This document shows positions 6,063-10,080 of a DNA stretch of 10,080 nucleotides, piece by piece (positions within the stretch are counted from its first letter, which is position 1; every line of letters starts with the position of its first letter). The notes beneath the pieces were generated by a model, which saw only the letters and a program-made list of their open reading frames with translations, had not been told where the DNA came from and ran no database searches. The translations under genes and the position numbers were made by a program. This DNA is from JBAPRR01 sp049281195 (GTDB lineage Bacteria > Actinomycetota > Acidimicrobiia > Acidimicrobiales > CAVXTF01). The stretch lies in assembly GCA_049281195.1 (NCBI GenBank), contig JBAPRR010000401.1:1-10080 (forward strand). Direction: 5' to 3'.

Positions 6063-8315
6063 CTAGTTCGCCTCTGCGAGCGTGGACTCGGCTCCACTCT
6101 TGTTCGTGTAGTCGCCTACCGCCGTGCAGGCAGTCGGAGACGCGCAATCCACGCCATTGAGATAGGTGCTCGTGCCGGAACCCGGAGGGTTGACCACCTT
6201 TTCGACGCTCCAGGCACTCCCGTTCCACCCTTCGGCGAGCGCCCCTTTGATGCCGCCCCCCACGGTCACGCATGCGTCAGGACCAGAGCATTGAAGGCCG
6301 TACAGCTCGACCCCACCCGAAGGCGACGGCATCTTTTCGGATGTCCAAGTGGTCCCGTTCGACGCCTCTGAGTATGCCTGGGGACTTCCCAACCGGTCGA
6401 AGAAATAACCGGTCGCCATGCAGTTGGTGGCGGATGTACACGAGACACCGGTGAGGCCGAGATCTGCGGGTGAACGCGCCGCAGAAATCTCAGTTGACCA
6501 ACTCGTCCCATTCCAGGAGTAGATGAGAGGCGAATCGATGGTCCCGTCACTCTCGTCGATCTCTGACACGCCCACGGCTACACACGAGCTCGCTGAGCCG
6601 CACGAGACCGAATACAGCTGTGTGTCTTCTGATCCCGCTCCGACGCTGGGGAGGTTCATGACCGTCCAAGCGGTGCCGTTCCACGACTCAGCTAACGGAA
6701 CGAGGCCTGTCTCCTCGTCCGTAACACCTACCGCGATGCATGCAGTTGCAGAGGTGCACGAGACGCTTTCGAGCGCCCCGCTCCCGGGCGGCGACTGCAT
6801 AACCGTCCACGACCTACCGTTCCACTGCTCTGCAAAGCCATCGGTGTCGCTGGCTATTTCTCCTCCACCGACTGCGATGCAGTCCGTATTTGTCAAGCAA
6901 GTGACGTCGTACAATCCTCCGCTCCCATTCACGGCGGGCGGGGGTGTGGAATTCCAACTACTTCCGTTCCAGATGTCGGCAATCGCCTCGCCGAGTAGAT
7001 CAACTCCAACGGACATACAGAAGGAAGTGGACGTGCAATCGACATTGTAAAGACCGGCGCCAAGCAACGTTCGCTTCTGGAACGCATGCTGCGCGGACCA
7101 TGTCGCCCCATTCCACACCTCGACCAGAAGAAGTCCAGGGTTCTTGGAGCCCACGGAGCTTCCTACCGCTGTGCACGCGGATTGCGCCGTGCAAGACACG
7201 CTGAAGAGTCCGCTGTCGATGGGAGATGGGCTCACTGACGGCTGAACGACCCATGTCTCTCCGTTCCAGCTCATGGCGAGCGTCACGTCTGCGCCAGTGG
7301 AATTGGAGTAGTCGCCGACAGCCATGCATGCCGCACCCGAGGTGCAAGAGACTGCCAACAAGCCGGAGGCTTCTGATCCCCCTGGGTTGGGGGTGGGCAC
7401 GATACTCCAATGGTTCCCGTTCCAACTTTCGGCCAACGTGTCCGGAAACGCTTGTCCCGTGGCGATGCAGTCCGAAGTAGAGGGGCAGGACACCGCGTTG
7501 AGTTCGCTTTGAGATGATCCCGTCGCTGGAGTTTTTTGAACAACCCAACTCGTGCCGCTCCACGACTCGGCGAGGGTGACTTCTCCCGACTCGGTTTCGT
7601 AACTGCCTACCGCCTCGCAGTTGCCAGCTGAGACGCACGAAACAGACGTAAACAGAGCGCCCTCGGAACCGGTTGCCTTGCCCACCTTGGTCGGAGACCA
7701 TGCAGTGCCGTTCCAAGACTCGGCGAAGGCCAGTTCCTCGATGTTCTCCTTCTTTAGAATCACAGCCGATCCGACCGCCACACATTGCTCCGCCGAAGCG
7801 CACGAGACGCCTTCAAAGTTGGCAAGAACCGCCGTTGTGGGAACACTCTCGACCGTCCAAGAAGTTCCATTCCACAGTTCGGCCAGGGGCGCCGCATCAA
7901 CCAGGCCCACGGCTATGCAGTCCGACGCGGAGATGCATGTCACCGCCGAAAGTCCCGAGTCCTGAGCGCCGGGAGGTACGGCGCCTTTCATGCTGCTCCA
8001 GTTCGTGCCGTTCCAGAGCTCAGCGAGGGCAACTTCGTCACCTGCCCCGTTGAGCCGGAAGCCAACCGCCACGCAATCAGAGACAGATGGGCAAGAAATG
8101 CCGGAGAACCCGCCCTCTTTGACCTTCAGGACCGGAGTCTTCTCAATCTGCCAGGGCGAAACCGAACTTGCTTCCCGGCTTGTGCTCGTCCTTGGGAAAG
8201 CGCTCGCAGGCTGAGCCACGAAGATGGGAACAAGACACAGGGACAAGCTGGCTACAACCAACCCTGAACGTCGCAACCACCCGATCTGAATACTCCCGGA
8301 ACTTCCTCCACTCAT
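6063..8315 (-). CDS. Secreted 14-unit 'SC..C.AVG / WNGT.W' repeat protein, possible beta-propeller
   Basis: This 750-residue protein has a signal peptide: WLRR at 13-16, a hydrophobic core at 19-34, and likely cleavage after ASA at 39. The rest is fourteen repeats of about 50 residues. Each has the pattern VSCxSxxxCxAVG, then LAESWNGTxWxV, then a Pro/Gly-rich turn ending L..V. The first Cys of each unit is at 75, 127, 172, 227, 277, 324, 375, 427, 473, 520, 572, 626, 676 and 724. The second Cys is always 6 further on. The chain starts with a W/P half-unit (54-73) and stops in the first half of unit 14, as in a ring-closing propeller. No membrane anchor or sorting signal is seen at the C-terminus, so it is probably released or bound to the surface. 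GGGAG at 8323-8327 supports the ATG. Similar repeats occur in actinobacterial proteins of unknown role; I cannot assign a function. Confidence 0.85.
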   Translation of the reverse strand: MSGGSSGSIQIGWLRRSGLVVASLSLCLVPIFVAQPASAFPRTSTSREASSVSPWQIEKTPVLKVKEGGFSGISCPSVSDCVAVGFRLNGAGDEVALAELWNGTNWSSMKGAVPPGAQDSGLSAVTCISASDCIAVGLVDAAPLAELWNGTSWTVESVPTTAVLANFEGVSCASAEQCVAVGSAVILKKENIEELAFAESWNGTAWSPTKVGKATGSEGALFTSVSCVSAGNCEAVGSYETESGEVTLAESWSGTSWVVQKTPATGSSQSELNAVSCPSTSDCIATGQAFPDTLAESWNGNHWSIVPTPNPGGSEASGLLAVSCTSGAACMAVGDYSNSTGADVTLAMSWNGETWVVQPSVSPSPIDSGLFSVSCTAQSACTAVGSSVGSKNPGLLLVEVWNGATWSAQHAFQKRTLLGAGLYNVDCTSTSFCMSVGVDLLGEAIADIWNGSSWNSTPPPAVNGSGGLYDVTCLTNTDCIAVGGGEIASDTDGFAEQWNGRSWTVMQSPPGSGALESVSCTSATACIAVGVTDEETGLVPLAESWNGTAWTVMNLPSVGAGSEDTQLYSVSCGSASSCVAVGVSEIDESDGTIDSPLIYSWNGTSWSTEISAARSPADLGLTGVSCTSATNCMATGYFFDRLGSPQAYSEASNGTTWTSEKMPSPSGGVELYGLQCSGPDACVTVGGGIKGALAEGWNGSAWSVEKVVNPPGSGTSTYLNGVDCASPTACTAVGDYTNKSGAESTLAEAN
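6066..8156 (-). repeat. Tandem protein-level repeat array (14 units)
   Basis: This is the repeat part of the secreted protein. First-Cys spacings are 52, 45, 55, 50, 47, 51, 52, 46, 47, 52, 54, 50 and 48 residues, mean ~50. At DNA level only short stretches recur (the plus strand often reads gttcca followed by a ctcggc-like string), so the array is old and diverged, not a fresh tandem duplication. Units 4 (WSG), 12 (SNG) and 14 (cut before WNG) break the WNG motif. The CX5C motif is kept in every unit. Confidence 0.85.
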
Positions 8316-8501
8316 TTGCTTGCTCCCGCCTCAGTAGCTCAAGAAATCCGCCCGAATATCATGAACCCGTTTGTCGGAATAAAGCAATAGCCCGCTCACG
8401 TCATCCTCGTAAAAAAACGCCCGGGCGACAACACCGAGACTCTCTACTCCAACTGGATCACTCTTCAGTGAACTCTATTGGATCGCAAGGGTTGACTTGA
8501 C
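8316..8501. other. Intergenic region (186 bp) with two hairpins
   Basis: No gene was seen. Just past the stop of the LppX-like gene is a hairpin, TCACT/AGTGA around four bases (8458-8471), without a T-run. Further on is a G/C palindrome followed by T7 (8411-8427). The ribosome site GGGAG (8323-8327) of the repeat-protein gene is at the other end. A promoter for that gene may lie in 8330-8410, but I cannot define it. Confidence 0.45.
8411..8427 (-). terminator. Possible intrinsic terminator after the LppX-like gene
   Basis: CGCCCGGGCG (8427-8418) is followed by seven T residues (8417-8411) on the minus strand. The T-run is convincing, but the palindrome folds only to a 3-bp stem with a CCGG loop unless nearby bases join, so termination strength is doubtful. 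Confidence 0.4.
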
Positions 8502-10007
8502 TCAGGGCCTCATCACGTTGCACGAAGACTGAGGAAGCTGAAGTGCGGTCCTTAGCGCCGACGAAGCGTCCGCGCGCTCGTCACTCACATTGTCCATTGC
8601 ATTCCAAAGTGCATTACTCCCAAGCGACGGAGAGGATTCAGCCTGCGCCATGTAGGACAGGTAGCTCGACATGTCGTTCTCGAGCTGTTCCGCCGGCGCA
8701 GCTGCAGCTCCGGTAAACGTGATCGCCTTCAACTGGCGTAGGAAGTTGGTATCTGTCTTGGATTGCAACTCGAGCACAGCGAGGTTCGTACCTCCATTGT
8801 TCGACTGGATCATTTGGGTGACCTGCTGCCACCCCTGATAACCGGCGTTAGCTGCGTTCAAGTACTTCAGGGCCTGTGCGGACGCGCCAGGTGGAGCCGA
8901 CGGTTCACAGGAGTTTGATTGCTGCTGCTGCTCTATCTGGGCCAACTTCTGGTTCAGTTGTTTGTAACCGACGCTGACGCTCGGAGAAGGAGCACTCACA
9001 TCGACCGGCGCGCCGTAGTCGGAAAGATCAATGGTCACGGACATTGACACAGGATGCGAATCGAGCGACACGTGCATCGAAACAGTCTCCTGCTTCAATT
9101 GCCCCTGGGTATCGACGTAGACGGTGAAAAGAATCTGCGCGACATGAAGTTTCGACCTTGGAATGCCACTACCTTCGAGTAGCGATTGCAGAGCCGACTG
9201 ACCGAAGGACACCGAGTAGCCCTGAACGCTCGCACCGTCGACAATGGATTTGCCAAGCGACTCGACCTTTCCACCTTGGTGCTTGAGAAGCTCGAGGTTC
9301 GACGCCGGGTTGTCTATATGTTCTATCGACTCCGACTGTTGCGTCGCGGACATGTTCGAAATCGTTGAAGCGCTAACGGACACCCATGTCTTACCGGGAA
9401 AGAGTTGGTCGAGATCTGGGACCATCTCATAGTCACTACCGCCAACGTACACAAGCTTCGTCTGTTGAGTTTGTCCGTCCGCTCGGGCCGACGCATCGAG
9501 GCTCAGCGCGTCTTTCGAGAAATCGATGTACCCGTTGGCCGTCATGCTTATCTGTGTTCCTGCGGCACTTGCCGAAATTTGAAGCGCCACTTGTGCTGTG
9601 TTGTCCGACAGGGTCTTGTTAACCGCACTCAGAAGAACTGTTTGGGCACTCGGACTCCCGCCAAGAGATGCAGCCAGAACGCCCGCAACCGCGCCGATAA
9701 GCACAAGGCAGGTCGCTACCAAGATCGGGATCCTTGGTGGGCCGGTCCGCCGAGATGCTCGAGGATTCCCGACGATCAGATCGGAGCTAACGCTCGCCGC
9801 GCCACTCCACATCGAATTACCGGCACCGAGCGACGGGCCTACCATCGGAACAGTGGCGACAGCTGCCTGATCGGCAGACTCGGTTCCCGCCGGGATGACG
9901 CCTGGGGGCAAGCTCCCAAAAGGCGGAAGAGCCGGAACAACAGGCTCTCCGGAAATTGGGCGGTAGTCGTCCGCTTGCCCTTCAGGGCGTTGAAATATGT
10001 CGCTCAT
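8502..10007 (-). CDS. Membrane-anchored LppX/LprAFG-like protein with C-terminal helical domain
   Basis: This 501-residue protein has a Pro/Gly-rich N-terminus (1-80), a basic stretch RASRRTGPPR (83-92) and one membrane segment (~93-116), so the bulk should lie outside the cell. Residues ~120-338 resemble the LppX/LprAFG lipid-carrier fold: LLSAVNKTLSDNTAQVALQI, ANGYIDFSKDALSLD, LVYVGGSDYEM and KTWVSVSAS follow the family order. There is no lipobox, unlike true LppX lipoproteins. A Gln-rich linker (350-365) leads to a helical region (~372-495) flanked by Cys367 and Cys496, which could pair. The ATG at 10007 has GGGAG 6 bases upstream. An in-frame start at 10040 would add 11 residues without support. 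Lipid carriage is inference. The C-terminal domain is not one I recognise. Confidence 0.7.
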   Translation of the reverse strand: MSDIFQRPEGQADDYRPISGEPVVPALPPFGSLPPGVIPAGTESADQAAVATVPMVGPSLGAGNSMWSGAASVSSDLIVGNPRASRRTGPPRIPILVATCLVLIGAVAGVLAASLGGSPSAQTVLLSAVNKTLSDNTAQVALQISASAAGTQISMTANGYIDFSKDALSLDASARADGQTQQTKLVYVGGSDYEMVPDLDQLFPGKTWVSVSASTISNMSATQQSESIEHIDNPASNLELLKHQGGKVESLGKSIVDGASVQGYSVSFGQSALQSLLEGSGIPRSKLHVAQILFTVYVDTQGQLKQETVSMHVSLDSHPVSMSVTIDLSDYGAPVDVSAPSPSVSVGYKQLNQKLAQIEQQQQSNSCEPSAPPGASAQALKYLNAANAGYQGWQQVTQMIQSNNGGTNLAVLELQSKTDTNFLRQLKAITFTGAAAAPAEQLENDMSSYLSYMAQAESSPSLGSNALWNAMDNVSDERADASSALRTALQLPQSSCNVMRP

Positions 10008-10080
10008 CAGGCGCTCCCGCTGATTGTCCCGCTCTATCATCGAAAGCCCGGTCGAACAGCTTGAGCCCGCTGAATACCCT
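10008..10080. other. Upstream region of the LppX-like gene
   Basis: Only the ribosome site GGGAG (10014-10018) is recognised here. No other gene or promoter can be called in the remaining bases to the window edge. Confidence 0.4.

Noticed and set aside
6066..8156. Regularly spaced repeats that might suggest a CRISPR array
   Set aside because: The repeats are protein-coding units of ~150 bases with diverged DNA, not short identical repeats with unique spacers.
8331..8410. Possible riboswitch in front of the repeat-protein gene
   Set aside because: No conserved core of a known riboswitch class, including cyclic di-GMP, could be matched by eye.
8921..8932. Four CTG triplets
   Set aside because: They encode a short Gln run in the linker of the LppX-like protein, which is unremarkable.
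9405..10064. A 219-residue plus-strand reading frame
   Set aside because: It is antisense to the LppX-like gene, very Arg-rich, with no ribosome site or domain.

Overview
This GC-rich window carries nine protein-coding genes, eight on the minus strand and one on the plus strand. The gene style points to Actinomycetota: GTG starts, high G+C third codon positions, actinobacterial-type VirB4/VirD4 ATPases, an LppX/LprAFG-like protein and a secreted 'SC..C.AVG / WNGT.W' repeat protein. A class such as Acidimicrobiia or Thermoleophilia is plausible, but that is inference. I saw no rRNA, tRNA, CRISPR array or insertion sequence.

Left part (1-3239): a type IV secretion/conjugation block. A VirD4/TraG-like coupling protein runs off the left edge. 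It overlaps by 4 bases (GTGA) the end of a VirB4-like ATPase, so the two are almost certainly co-translated. Directly upstream of the VirB4-like gene is a small HD-domain protein, not the other secretion genes that usually precede it, so this may be the edge of a mobile element or a remnant. A convincing intrinsic terminator (3211-3239) separates the HD gene from the next minus-strand gene.

Middle part (3333-5813): small enzymes and a lipid-type pair. A VOC/glyoxalase-fold protein (minus) is divergent from a SRPBCC-fold protein (plus). The SRPBCC gene converges on a UbiA-like membrane protein, which overlaps a UbiE/COQ5-like methyltransferase upstream. The methyltransferase and UbiA-like pair resembles quinone or prenyl-lipid metabolism, but the UbiA-like protein has only a remnant of the Asp-rich motif.

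Right part (6063-10007): two envelope proteins. One is a 750-residue secreted protein built of fourteen ~50-residue units, each with a CX5C pair. The other is a 501-residue, membrane-anchored LppX-like protein with an extra C-terminal domain. They lie in the same direction, separated by 186 bp with hairpins. The 14-unit repeat protein is the most unusual item in the window.
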